Assembly: GCA_914767885.1 (NCBI GenBank)
Contig: CAJZBQ010000053.1
Location: 1,834,501 to 1,898,500 of the forward strand
Direction: 5' to 3'
Source of the DNA: Blepharisma stoltei
Taxonomy: Eukaryota > Ciliophora > Heterotrichea > Heterotrichida > Blepharismidae
Length of the DNA: 64,000 nt
In this document: positions 35,858 to 46,289 of the stretch, in pieces
Numbering within the stretch: the first letter of the stretch is position 1
How the letters are laid out: each line of letters begins with the position of its first letter
Made by a program: the position numbers and the translations under genes
Notes under the pieces: generated by a model
Told to the model about the DNA's origin: nothing
The model's input: only the letters and a program-made list of their open reading frames with translations
Databases searched by the model: none

Positions 35858-36640
35858 ATGCAGTCACAGTGGATTGAAGCGAAAATTTCGGATACTTGGG
35901 ATCATGATCAAGCTACGAAACGTCATAAAGATCGATTAAATGAAATCAAAAACAAATCTTCTAATCGAATAGACAACTCCCCGCCTACAACTCGTCAAAT
36001 TATGCAGCATAAAGCGAAATCTCAGTCATCATTAGATCTCAAAAAATGCAGGGAAATTGATAGAGAAAACGAAAAAATTATGACGAGAATTAGCCAAATT
36101 ATCACTGATAAACGGTATAATTTCTCATTTAACCCTGCGGCTGGGCCTAATACGCTAAATAGTGTAAAAAGAAAACGAGAAGCTGAAAAAATTGCAGTTG
36201 AGAATGAAAAATTAATTAAAAAGATCCAGGATTTGCAGTCAAACCTAAATAAAAAGAAACTCTTAGGTGACTACCAGAACTTTGTCAAATACAGTCAGCA
36301 AATGTCGAAGTATTGAAACAAAAAGAAAAGTTACCCCAAATTTGAGGGAAAACCAAATCGGTTACCACCTTTAGAAAACCTCGATAAAAATACACATAAT
36401 TATTCTCCTGATGTCAAAAAAGGACTAAAAAGATATGCAAGCGAGAAATCATTTAAATTGAGACAGAGTGAAGCAACCCCGAAAGGTGTGAAATCCGAAA
36501 TCCAATCGGCTAATAGAGAGCAGGAAATTATAAAAGAAATTGATAAAGAAAACTTAAAAGAATCTGATAAAAATAAAGAAAACGAGCAGGTGATTGCAAA
36601 TAGTGATGAAAAACAAGAAGAAGGTAACGGTTTGGTTTAA
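35858..36640 (+). CDS. CFAP97 / hemingway-like ciliary protein, 260 aa
   Basis: The region about residues 65-130 matches the CFAP97/hemingway family: DRENEKIMTRISQI, then NTLNSVKRKREAEKIAVEN and LIKKIQDLQSNLNKKKL. Family members work in axoneme and cilium assembly or motility, which suits a ciliate. A TGA after QQMSKY is read as Trp and extends the protein by about 107 charged residues. No inserts. The C-terminus is Lys/Glu-rich coiled coil. Confidence 0.8.
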
Positions 36641-36807
36641 AGGTTAATTCATTGATTTTTAAATCTTGGAAATTTAATATAAAAAATTGCCTATAAATGC
36701 AAATAAAAGAAGATCATTTATATATAAATAGGCATAAGAGCGCATTATTAGAAGACTGTGCCGGTTTGTCTATTTAGTGCCAAAGTATTTATTTTATTTG
36801 AATAGAG

Positions 36808-38724
36808 TTAATAAATTGCATGGGTTGATTCTCTTACTCCCCATCTTTAAATAAGAATCAAAATTCCTGCTCAGGTTAATTTTTTAATTTATTTTTATGA
36901 AGAAATAATTTTAAAATTTTATTTTATTTTCATTTTGTTTATTAAAATTAGGTCAAATTAATATTATAAAAATTCGTATTTTTATCTTTAAAATCTTCCT
37001 ACTGAAAAAAAAATTCTGCTCCAATTTAAAGGGGGAGTCAACAATTCTTGATACTCTTGCGATTTTTGAAACTCAGGGTAAACAGTTTCATTGAACTGCT
37101 TACTCCCCCCCCCCCTCCGTGAGCGAACAAAACCATTAGAAAAATCGCCATTTTTTGACCAAAAACCCACCCTCCGTGAGTGAACAAAAAATTTTTTTAA
37201 TAGAAAAAATTTTAATGGAAAAAAATTTTGATATATAAGTGATAATTAGTATAATGAAATCTAGAGCTAATTCTGTTTAATTTTAAACAAATTGCGTTTT
37301 AAAAACATAAATTTTGCAAATTAAATTAATATTTGCTTCCCAATTTTTGCAAATTAGGATTTTTTTAAATTTCGAAAAAAATATTTTTTATAAAATTTAT
37401 ATATAAATTTTTTTTAAAAAAAAAAATTAACCCCCCTCCGTGAGCGAACAAAATTTTTTTGTTCGCTCACGGAGGGGGGGGGAGTTAAAAATATTGTTTT
37501 CAACGTCATTAAACATTGATGCACTAATATCAGGATTCATATCTCCACAAAGACTTTGATTAGACAAATCCAAAGTCATGCTTTCAGCGAAATTATTTTT
37601 CCCTGCTAAAAAGTTGCTATATATATCATAAGCTTTTTCTGGATTTGGATCAAGCTTAAACAGATGAATTTCTACAAGGATTTTCAAATAATATTCCCAA
37701 TGCTTATTTTTTGATTTTTTTGCAAAGGAGACAAAGTAATTAAAAGCTAGCTGATCTTCTAATAAAACTCTTGGGCTTTTAAGGACTTCCAAAGGAACAA
37801 TACTAAGTCGTTTTGTGCTTCTCTGTAGAAAAAAAAAGGTGTTAATTAGCATGCAAAGATTTTTTGAAGGGATAATATAAAAGTGGAAAAATAAAGGACT
37901 TACAAAAGGTGCAGTTAGCCCCATTGACCATATGACTAAAATTAGATATAGGGGTTTCCCCTACATAGCTCTGCAAGGGCTGTAGATTCTGGGGGGAATC
38001 CTTAGGCTGGTGAACCAACAAATGAGTTGGTCCGACTAGCGTACTGAGTTGGTCGGACCAGCTGAAAGATTCCGCTCAGAATCCACAGCCCTTGCAGAGC
38101 TATCTAGGGGAAACCCCTATATAGCTCAGCTTTCAAATTGCAGTAATAAGGAATTTTCCTAATTTTTAATAAAAAAATCAAATAGCAGGCATCTTCAAAA
38201 AGAATCAAAAAGTTTCAAGATATATCAAAAATCATATTCAGCGCTCCACCAGTTTTGGTTATCATTTGATATAAAGCAAAAGCTATATAAAATGCTGAAA
38301 TCGGCAACGAATAAGCTAAAATAATTTTTATATTCCACTGATTTCCAAGCCTTTTTTTACTATTTAAATAATCTAAATAGCTACAGTAGTTGCCATTCCT
38401 GATCCTGTTTAATAAAACCAGTCTATACATTCTCAGCACATTTGAGATGAAGTAAGCATTATGAGAAATTTCATAGATGACAAAAATTCAGGTGCAGACC
38501 TTTAAATTATAATACAAGCCCAAAATCTCAATAAATCCTAAAGAAATTGAACCAATGTTTTCAGTGCCATTGACTATTATAGAGAAAAGCAAAATTCCTG
38601 CAGACCTTGAATATATTTCTTGAAAGTCTCTACGATGAAATATATATCACAAACAAAAACTATATATCCCAAAAATAGTAATAAAGATGCTTAATCATAC
38701 AAGGTAAAGCCATGTTCCTGTCAT
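36808..38724 (-). CDS. 7TM-RGS protein, paralogue A, 384 aa, three inserts
   Basis: Start ATG 38724 (MTGTWLYLV-W-LSIF) is inferred from the open frame, with TGA as Trp (VW, LW, TW, SW). Seven hydrophobic segments cover residues 1-230. A C-terminal RGS-like domain follows (LLEDQLAFNYFVSFAKKSKN...HWEYYL, then NETVYPEFQKSQEYQELL). After removal of inserts at 37947, 37101 and 36835 the end reads LLRESTHAIY, matching LLEETNSLY of paralogue B. RGS domains speed GTP hydrolysis by G-alpha; 7TM-RGS fusions act as membrane regulators of G signalling in plants and protists. The copy lies 25 bp from B, tail to head. Confidence 0.84.
36835..37038. mobile_element. IES with TTTAAATTGG ends and a mismatched boundary
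   Basis: About 204 bp with ends CTCCCCATCTTTAAAT and CCAATTTAAAGGGGGAGT, related to the element at 2995. The left boundary is TA (36835-36836), the right CA (37039-37040; TG on the gene strand). Only a join at this TA/CA pair gives an ending that matches paralogue B (LLRESTHAIY). The alternative TA at 37048 would end the protein early with TAA. Confidence 0.75.
37101..37485. mobile_element. Class A IES, young copy, in 7TM-RGS gene A
   Basis: 385 bp between TA 37101-37102 and TA 37486-37487, right hairpin. Removal joins VENNIF to KQFNETVYPEF in frame. Near-identical to the 2446, 20624 and 45529 copies. Confidence 0.93.
37947..38119. mobile_element. Short palindromic IES (TATAGGGG family) in 7TM-RGS gene A
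   Basis: 173 bp with inverted arms TATAGGGGTTTCCCCTACATA and GGGGAAACCCCTATA, then GCTCTGCAAGGGCTGT repeated inverted. Removal at TATA joins KAELY to LILVIWSMG in frame. Same family as 6517-6690. Confidence 0.9.
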
Positions 38725-38749
38725 TAATTAATTAATATTTACAAAGAAT

Positions 38750-39895
38750 TTAATAAAGAGAGTTTGTTTCTTCTAAAAGTGATTGGTATTCAGGCGAATT
38801 TTTGAATTCGGGATAAATAGTTTTTTCTAGATGCTTTAAAATAAAAAATTCTATTTCATTAAAAACACTATTTGTTATGTCTTTTGGATATTTTACAAGG
38901 TGTCTTTCAGCATTTCTTGACACAAATTCTGGAATAATATCATTATTTCGTAAAAAGTCATTATAAATCTCTTGCCCTTTTTCAATTGATGGATTTAGCT
39001 TAAATAAGCTAATATTGATAAGAAAATCCAAATAATACTCTCATGTTTTATTGCTCGAATTTTGGGTAAAAGCCTTAAAAGACTTATAAGCAGTAAAATC
39101 TTCAATGAGAATTCTTGGGTCTTCTAAAGTTTGCAATGGCAAAATCATGCTCATTTTAGAATGCCTGCCAAGTGTTACTAAAATCCCTACTAATAAAGTG
39201 ATATTTCTAGAAGGCACAATATAAAAATGATATTCTAAATTCGTTGTGAATGGTGCTAGTAAGCCTAATGCCCATATAAAAATTATCATATACAACTCAT
39301 ATTTCAAATTCGAACAATACTTCACTTTGCGGATTTTTAATAGAAAAATTAAATAAGTGGTTTCTTCAAAAAATATCAAAAAGTCAAAGAGGATATTATA
39401 AATCATGTTCATGTCTCCTTTATCACTTGAAAGCAATTGATAAAGAGCAAATCCCACAAAAATCGAGGAAAAAAAAATTGTGTAAATTATTATGAACTTC
39501 GCGCTTCATTTATGGTCAAGCCTAACCTTCCTTCTCAAATATTCTCCATGGCTTTCATATTCACCATTTCTTATTTTGTTCAGCACATTCAGTCTGTAAA
39601 TTCTCATGACGTTTGATATAAAATGTGCATGATGAGCTAACTCATAGACAATGAATACAATTAATACAGCTTTTATTTCATAATAAAACCCGAGTTTATC
39701 AACGAAACCTAATGAAATTGAGCCAATCATCTCTATACAGCTTGCACACATCGTCAAATATAAATTAGGTAATGATCATGCGAAGATTTCTTGAAAGTAT
39801 TTTTTATGATGTATATACAAGGCACAAATCAGATAAAAGCCTATTAAAATTAATAGCAAAAATGCTCATAAAAGTCCGAGGTAAGTGGTTTCCAT
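38750..39895 (-). CDS. 7TM-RGS protein, paralogue B, 381 aa, no inserts
   Basis: Start ATG 39895 (METTYLGLL-W-AFLLLI). TGA is Trp at LLW, FAW, DHKW and elsewhere. Same architecture as paralogue A: seven membrane segments (for example SISLGFVDKLGFYYEIKAV and LYMIIFIWALGLLAPF) then an RGS-like domain (LIEDFTAYKSFKAFTQNSSNKT-W-EYYLDFLINISLF, ending YPEFKNSPEYQSLLEE). Likely dampens G-protein signalling at a membrane. It has no IES, while its neighbour copy has three, so those inserts came after the duplication or were lost here. Confidence 0.85.
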
Positions 39896-39922
39896 ATTAT
39901 ATTTGCTTAGACAAAAGTTCCT

Positions 39923-40300
39923 TACTCCCCCCCTCCTTGAGTGAACAAAAAAATTTTGTTCACTCACGAGGGGTTAATTTTTTTTTTAAAAAAATTATTA
40001 TATATAAATTTTATAAAAATATTTTTTTTTCGAAATTTAAAAAAAATCCTAATTCGCAAAAATTGGAAAGCAAATATTAAATTAATTTATAAAAGTTTAT
40101 GTTTTAAAAAGCAATTTGTTTAAAATTAAACAAAATTAACTCGAGATTTCATTATACTAATTATCATTTATATATCAATTTTTTTTTCATAAAAAAATTT
40201 TTTCTATTAAAAAAATTTTTGTTCATTCATGGAGGGTGGGTTTTTGGGCAAAAAATAGCGATTTTTACAATGGTTTTGTTCACTCACGGAGGGGGGGAGT
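39923..40300. mobile_element. Class A IES, intermediate-age copy, between RGS B and CNNM genes
   Basis: 378 bp from TA 39923-39924 to TA 40301-40302, left hairpin, GAGTGAAC variant. Lies in the shared upstream region of two divergent genes, ending 18 bp before the CNNM start codon, so it would separate the promoter from the gene in germline DNA. Confidence 0.9.
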
Positions 40301-40318
40301 TAGGTATTTTTAATTATA

Positions 40319-41935
40319 ATGTGGATTTGATTACTTTTTTTTCAACAAGTTCAAGCTGATGAATTTATAACAACAGGCTTGGGCACAGAAGTTTATATAA
40401 CTTATTCCCTAGTGAGTTTGCTTCTGATTTCTATCTCTGGGCTTATGTCGGGCCTTACTGTAGGTCTAATGTCAATAGATGAGTTAGATCTAGAAATGAA
40501 ATTAGCATCAGGAACCCCTACGGAGCAAAAGCAAGCCCGAAAAGTCCTCACTCCCCCCCCCCCCCCTCCGTGAGCGAACAAAAAAATTTTGTTCGCTCAC
40601 GGAGGGGGGTTAAATTTTTTTTTTTAAAAAAAAATTTATATATAAATTTTATAAAAAATATTTTTTTTTCGAAATTTAAAAAAATCCTAATTTGCAAAAA
40701 TTGGGAAGCAAATATTAATTTAATTTGCAAAATTTATGTTTTAAAACGCAATTTGTTTAAAATTAAACAGAATTAGCTCTAGATTTCATTATACTAATTA
40801 TCACTTATATATCAAAATTTTTTTCCATTAAAATTTTTTCTATTAAAAAAATTTTTGTTCACTCACGGAGGGTGGGTTTTGGTCAAAAAATGGCGATTTT
40901 TCTAATGGTTTTGTTCGCTCACGGAGGGGGGGGGGGGAGTCAGTCAGTATTATAAATCATCATCATTTAGTTTTAGTAACTCTGTTATTATCAAACGCTG
41001 CTGCTATGGAAGCCCTCCCAATTCTATTAGACACAATGTTTAGCAAAATTATTTCCATCATTTTGAGTGTGACTTTTGTTATGATTTTTGGTGAAATTCT
41101 TCCCCAAGCTGTTTTCACTGGCCCTGATCAACTTAACATTGCCTGCAAGCTAATCCCTGTAGTTAAAATAATCACTGTTATATTATTCCCGTTTAGTTAC
41201 CCAATAGCTAAATTATTGGATAGATGCTTTGGAGCAAACCATGGAGGAAGAAGATTACAAAATAAAGACATTAAAGCCCTTGTAGCGCTGCATGAAAATG
41301 ATGTAATTGAAGAGTCTGGGGCAACCTCAGTAACTGGGTTGGTCTCTGGCCAAATAAAAATGATTCATGGCGCTATTGATTTACGAGAAGAAGTTGTAAA
41401 AAATCATATGATACCAATTGAAAAAGTTTTTTTCCTATATGAAGATACAGTATTGGATGAAATTACTATCAATCGTATACTGAAACAAGGATATTCCCGA
41501 ATACCTGTATACTCCTCAGAAAATAAGCAGAAAATAAAAAATGTGATGCATGTGAAAACTTTACTGTGTGCTGAGCATGGAAAAACTATACAGGAATCAG
41601 GAATAAAGCTGAGAGCTCCTTTAAGTGTGTCGCAAAATACAACTATGTATGAACTATTGGGGAAATTTAGAGAAGGGAAAATGCATATGGCTATTGTGAG
41701 TGACGAAAAAGAGGTTAAAGGGATTATTACGATGGAAGATGTGCTGGAACAGATTTTGAAGACTGATATTTTAGATGAAGACGACTATGATAAGCTTACA
41801 AGCTTTCTTGCTGGAAATCTTGTGCAAAACAAACTTTCAAGCCCACAAACAAGAACCACAAGACAGAGAAAAAGATTATCAGCTCTGCATCCGAGATTTG
41901 ATGAATTTTCTATGAGCACAATTTCGATGGCTTAG
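40319..41935 (+). CDS. CNNM/CorC-type membrane transporter with CBS pair, 406 aa, one IES
   Basis: Start ATG 40319 (MWI-W-LLFFQQVQA, with TGA Trp) gives a signal-like leader. The DUF21 (CNNM) transmembrane domain follows: SLVSLLLISISGLMSGLTVGLM, then HHLVLVTLLLSNAAAMEALPILLD, FGEILPQAVF and the juxtamembrane IPVVKIITVILFPFSYP. A CBS-pair module starts near 'VVKNHMIPIEKVFFL' and has 'GYSRIPVYSSENKQKI' and 'MHMAIVSDEKEVKGIITMEDVLEQIL'. CNNM proteins handle Mg2+ or other divalent cations. The IES at 40551 sits in the conserved loop between the first two membrane helices. Confidence 0.9.
40551..40946. mobile_element. Class A IES with TCA rather than TA boundaries, in the CNNM gene
   Basis: 396 bp, young copy, left hairpin. 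Left flank reads GTCCTCA then CTCCCC; right flank GGGGAGTCAG then TCA-GTATT. The only join that keeps the conserved loop (QARKVL to SIINHHHLVLV) uses TCA on both sides. A TA-to-TA removal (40519-40947) is in frame but deletes 12 residues of a conserved loop. Confidence 0.85.
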
Positions 41936-42069
41936 ACAGTGTTTATAGGGTAAAATAATATAACTTCATGTTGAAATTTGCCATATGATGAAATATAATA
42001 TAAATAATAAGATTCATTAAACAAATATATAATTTTATTATCAGTGTTGAGTTAAAAAGAGAATTTAAT

Positions 42070-44375
42070 TTAATTCTGCATTTTTTGGAGCAGCTCAATA
42101 CGGTCTCGGCTTAATTCGTCGTTAATAAAATTGATATCTTTTTCTGAATAAATAAAATGGCATTCGGTTCGAGAGAAATTAGCTTTGCTAATTTTCTCTC
42201 CCTCATGGAATTTTATTTATGGGGTTGGGTTTTCTCTCGAGAACTTCTGCACAGCAATAACTGTTTAACTTTGGGGATAACCAAAGGAACAGCTCCTCAG
42301 TGCGTTCAAGATTTCGTAGTTTTACCCCTCAGCGCATTCCAACGGGAGGATGACCCTTAGGCGGGACACGAGCAGGAGCTGAGTCGAGACAGAGCGACGG
42401 CAACGCGCCTGGTGAGATGTGCGGCGGCTGGAGGCGAAGCGTCGATAGAAGGCTTGGCCGGTTGGGCTGACCACCGCGATTCCAAGATGGCTCCGTGACG
42501 TCACCAGTTTAGCTAAAAGGTCCATTTTTTTGGGTCTGCGGCACTAGACACCTTAAACACTGAATAATTAAGTTAAGTTAAGATATCTTTTTCTGAAAGG
42601 GTCCATTCTTCCCCACGGTAAACTTCACTTAATTGAAATTCTTGCAAAAAATTATAAGCCCTATTAAAGTCCTGCAAAGCTGCTTCTTCTTGTCTGAGAT
42701 TATTAAATACTCGAGCTCTATTGCAGAAATGCAAAGGATTATTTGGTTCAAGTTTGATTAACTCATCATAGCATTTCATTGCTTCTTGATATTTCTCTAA
42801 AATATAAAGAGCGTTGCCTTTATCTTTATAAAATTTGGCCTCTTCTGGATTGATTTTGATTGCTTCATCATAGCTTTTTACAGCTTCTGGGTATTTTCCT
42901 AATTCATTTAAAGCACATCCTTTAGTATGGTGAAAATCAGCACTGTTTGGATTGAGTTTGATTGCTTCGTCATAGCATTCGATTGCTTCTATATATCTTC
43001 CTAAATTATAAAAAGCCTTGCCTTTATCATTGTAATATTTAAACTTGTTTGGATTACGTTTGATTTTTTCGTCTAATTCTTCGATTACTTCTAGATTTTC
43101 TCCTAAAGCTCTTAGAGCAATATCCTTGGCATTATATTCATCTAGATAATAAGGATCGAGCTTAAAATTCTGGTTATTGAATTTTATTGCTTCAATCTTT
43201 TTACCTACTCTTCTGATTGAGACGTGCGTATTATAGTATGCAGCATCAATATTAACTTTTTGATCTAAATTAAAAAAATAATATTCTCTAGTTGAATGAG
43301 AAATAACTGAAATCCATATTCCTCCTTTATTATATGAGCAATAAACTTGACCAGGTTCATGATAGATTGCTGATTTTCCGATTTGTCTCCAATTCGAGTA
43401 ACTTCCAATTTCGCTTTCATAGATTGATCCAGGGCATTCTATCAAATATAGCCTCTCTGCATTTATTAGGATCTTTACTTTATGCTCTTCAAACTTATAA
43501 GGAATTGTCGAGAAAGAGTCAATATCAATTGAGTATAACAAAAGATTTCTATTTTTATATCCAGAAATCAAAATATTTCCATTAAATATTATACTATTAC
43601 AACTATGATCAGCTTGTGGCATTGGAGTTAATTGTTTTCATCGATTTCAATCCATATCAAATTTGCTAGATAGAGTTAAATTGCCTTCATTAAATCCTCC
43701 AAAGAAATAAGCGCTGTTGCTGAAATAGATGCAAGATGAGCCATAGCAATGAGTTCCTGATGGCAGCACTTCAACTCCACCATTCACATCAATTAAAACT
43801 GTAATTCCAGGAAGGCGATTACTACCAAAACAGAAAAGCTTGCCATTTGGAAGCTGAGTTATGCAAGTTGTCATGTCTAGCGGTTCTGGAATCTGCAAAT
43901 TTTTGGCTTCTTCTTGGGTTTCAGTTTCAGTGCTATAAATATGTAAATTAATTCTGCTGTTTTGATCCACTGTAATATTATAAAGAGATGTTTTTTGTTG
44001 ATAAGCTTTAAGATAATCTTGATACGCTTGCATTAGTGGTGGATCATAAAGACTTGAATTGGCCTTAATTTCTAAGCAAGTTCTTCTGAAATCTATCTCT
44101 AATTCTGGATTGTTTGGTTTACTCAAAATCTCAGCTGTTTTATATCTTAAGGCGTCTATAGCGTTTAAAGCGCTTTCTGCTTCCTTGGATTTATTGTTGA
44201 GATCATTAAAAACAGTGGTTATTTGATGATTAAGCAAGCTTATATCGTTTTCTAGGCTTTTTCGTATTGGCTTGTTTACGTTTTCAAGGCTCTCAATGTT
44301 CTCATTTATTATCGAGGAAATTGAATCCTCAACTTCAAAAGCTTTTATTATTTTCTCTTCAGGAAACAGTGCCAT
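42070..44375 (-). CDS. Kelch plus TPR repeat protein, 618 aa, one retroelement insert
   Basis: Starts ATG 44375 (MALFPEEKIIKAFEVED). Residues 1-130 are coiled coil. A kelch-like region follows (TCITQLPNGKLFCFGSNR, YFFGGFN, DMD-W-NR-W-KQLTPMPQADHSC), where two TGA codons encode the Trp of a textbook kelch 'W..L..MP..R..H' motif. The C-terminal half has three to four TPR units, each like 'YYNDKGKAFYNLGRYIEAIECYDEAIKLNPN'. The SINE-like element at 42149 interrupts the last 20 codons; removal gives SEKDINFINDELSRDRIELLQKMQN and a TAA stop. Kelch-TPR fusions are common in ciliates; a scaffold role is likely. Confidence 0.87.
42149..42581 (+). mobile_element. SINE-like retroelement in the kelch-TPR gene
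   Basis: Perfect 16-bp duplication GATATCTTTTTCTGAA flanks it (42133 and 42582). It begins (AT)AAATAAAATGGCATTCGG and ends CACCTTAAACACTGAAT plus a TTAAG repeat. It carries GGATGACCCTTAGGCGGGAC and CCGTGACGTCACC, shared with the element at 20607. The duplication contains TA (42135-42136, 42584-42585); removal of 449 bp between these restores the frame and the stop. Confidence 0.92.
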
Positions 44376-44600
44376 CCTTTATATGATTGCCGATTGAAAT
44401 TATGAGTTAAAAAGAGCATAATGATATTTTATAACTTAAGATAAAAAAATTTATTATTTCAAGCAATTTAGAGATCAGATACTTCATATGGGCGCATAAT
44501 AACTAGTCATTTGAGAAGCTATCATAAAGTCTCTTTTTTAAATTGATTACGTATTATCCCTTCATTTTAACTAAAAAATAAATCTCAGCCAATTATAAAA
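44376..44600. promoter_or_regulatory. Bidirectional upstream region, kelch-TPR and malate dehydrogenase
   Basis: 225 bp AT-rich spacer between divergent start codons; it must contain both promoters. No specific motif identified. Confidence 0.5.
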
Positions 44601-46289
44601 ATGCTGGCAAAAGTTCTGTGTCGCAGCTTCACAGCTCACAAACCTCCTGTAAGGATTGCAGTCACAGGCGGCTCTGGTCAGATTAGTTACAGTCTATTAT
44701 TCCGCTTACTACTCCCTCTCCTCATTCAGCTGAGCCTTTAGAAAATCCCGATTTTTGACAGTAGAGGTAACAATATAAAAATATTTGATGTATGTAAATG
44801 ATAAATATTATAACGAAATCTCCAGCTAATTTCATAAGATTTTAAATAGCTTACGTTCTAAACATAAATTTTTAAATTAATTAATTTCTTTTACTTTCAA
44901 ATTGGGAAAAATTTAAATTCTATATATCCTTAGCGAACAAACAAATTTTTGGTCGCTCATTGAGGGAGAAGTTAGCAAGTGGTGCATTACTTGGTCCTCA
45001 CCAACCTATCATCCTCCAAATCCACGATCTCCCTATGATGCAGCAAGCTCTTAGAGGTGTCGTAATGGAGCTTCACGATTGTGCTTTCCCTCTTCTCCAC
45101 GACGTTATTGCAACTGATGTCCAAAGCACCGTCTTTACTGACGTAGACTATGCCTTCTTAGTCGGATCCAAGCCAAGAGGCCCAGGAATGGAAAGAGGCG
45201 ACTTGCTCAAGCAAAACGGAGAAATTTTCGTCAAGGTAGGAGAAGACCTAAATAAGTATGCTAAAAAGACCTGCAGAGTGATTACAGTCGGAAACCCAGC
45301 CAACACCAACTGTTTAATTGCCCAGTCCCATGCTCCTGACATTCCTAAACAAAACTTTTCAGCAATGACTAGACTTGACCATAACAGAGCTCTGAGCCAG
45401 CTTGCTCTTAAAGCAGAAGTTCCAGTGACTTCGGTCAGCCACGTCTGCATTTGGGGAAACCACTCTTCAACTATGTTCCCTGATGCAAGCCACGTAAAGG
45501 TTTCCGGAAATGCAGGACATGCTAAATTTACTCACTCCCCCCCCCCCTCCTCCGTGAGCGAACAAAACCATTAGAAAAATCGCCATTTTTTGACCAAAAA
45601 CCCACCCTCCGTGAGTGAACAAAAATTTTTTTTTAATAGAAAAAATTTTAATGGAAAAAAATTTTGATATATAAGTGATAATTAGTATAATGAAATCTAG
45701 AGCTAATTCTGTTTAATTTTAAACAAATTGCGTTTTTAAAACATAAATTTTGCAAATTAAATTAATATTTGCTTCCCAATTTTTGCAAATTAGGATTTTT
45801 TTAAAATTTCGAAAAAAATATTTTTTTATAAAATTTATATATAAATTTTTTTTAAAAAAAAAAATTAACCCCCCTCCGTGAGCGAACAAAATTTTTTTGT
45901 TCGCTCACGGAGGGGGGGGGGGGAGTCAGGAGTTTATAGAGAATGAGTTCATCCCAACTGTACAACAGAGAGGAGCAGCTATTATTGCAGCTAGAAAGTT
46001 ATCAAGTGCGGCATCAGCGGCGAATGCAGCGATTGATCACATGAGAGACTGGACCTTTGGAACTCATGGAGGATGGGTCAGTATGGCAGTTCCTAGCGAG
46101 CTGTACCATGGAGCTTATGGAGTCCCTGATGGGCTGATTTTCTCATATCCACTTACAATTGACGGTTCTGGACATTATCATTTAGTGAGAGACTTGCCCA
46201 CAAACAGCTTTGTGACTGAAAAACTTAGACTCACTATTGACGAGCTGCAAAAGGAGAAACAAGAAGTCCAGCATTTACTTAAAAAATAA
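44601..46289 (+). CDS. Malate dehydrogenase (MDH1-like), with probable mitochondrial presequence; two IESs
   Basis: Oxidises malate to oxaloacetate with NAD. Blocks 44601-44706, 44973-45528 and 45935-46289 join in frame into 338 aa. N-terminus MLAKVLCRSFTAHKP is basic and Arg/Ser-bearing, like a mitochondrial presequence, although the body is the cytosolic MDH1 type. Motifs: VTGGSGQI dinucleotide loop (family: TGAAGQI), FRLASGALLGPHQPIILQ, VGNPANTNCLI, the NRA..QLA segment, WGNHSST with the catalytic His, and QQRGAAIIAARKLSSAASAANAA. The TA join at the second IES reads AKFIENEFIPTVQQRG; a TCA join gives four more residues, AKFTQEFIENEF, also in frame. Confidence 0.93.
44707..44972. mobile_element. 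Class A IES, old copy, in the malate dehydrogenase gene
   Basis: 266 bp; ends TACTCCCTCTCC... and TTGAGGGAGAAG, right hairpin eroded. Removal between TA 44707-44708 and TA 44973-44974 joins SLLFR to LASGALLG in frame, within a conserved MDH segment. Confidence 0.92.
45529..45934. mobile_element. Class A IES, young copy, in the malate dehydrogenase gene
   Basis: 406 bp if cut at TA 45529-45530 and TA 45935-45936, or 394 bp if cut at the TCA repeats at 45532 and 45926. Right hairpin, four GTGAG(C/T)GAACAAAA motifs. Both choices preserve the frame, so boundary type is unresolved here. Confidence 0.9.

Noticed and set aside
42070-44375. Pseudogene interpretation of genes with internal stops
   Set aside because: Internal TGAs fall at conserved Trp positions, and other breaks coincide with inserts whose removal restores frame, so these are intact genes in germline form.
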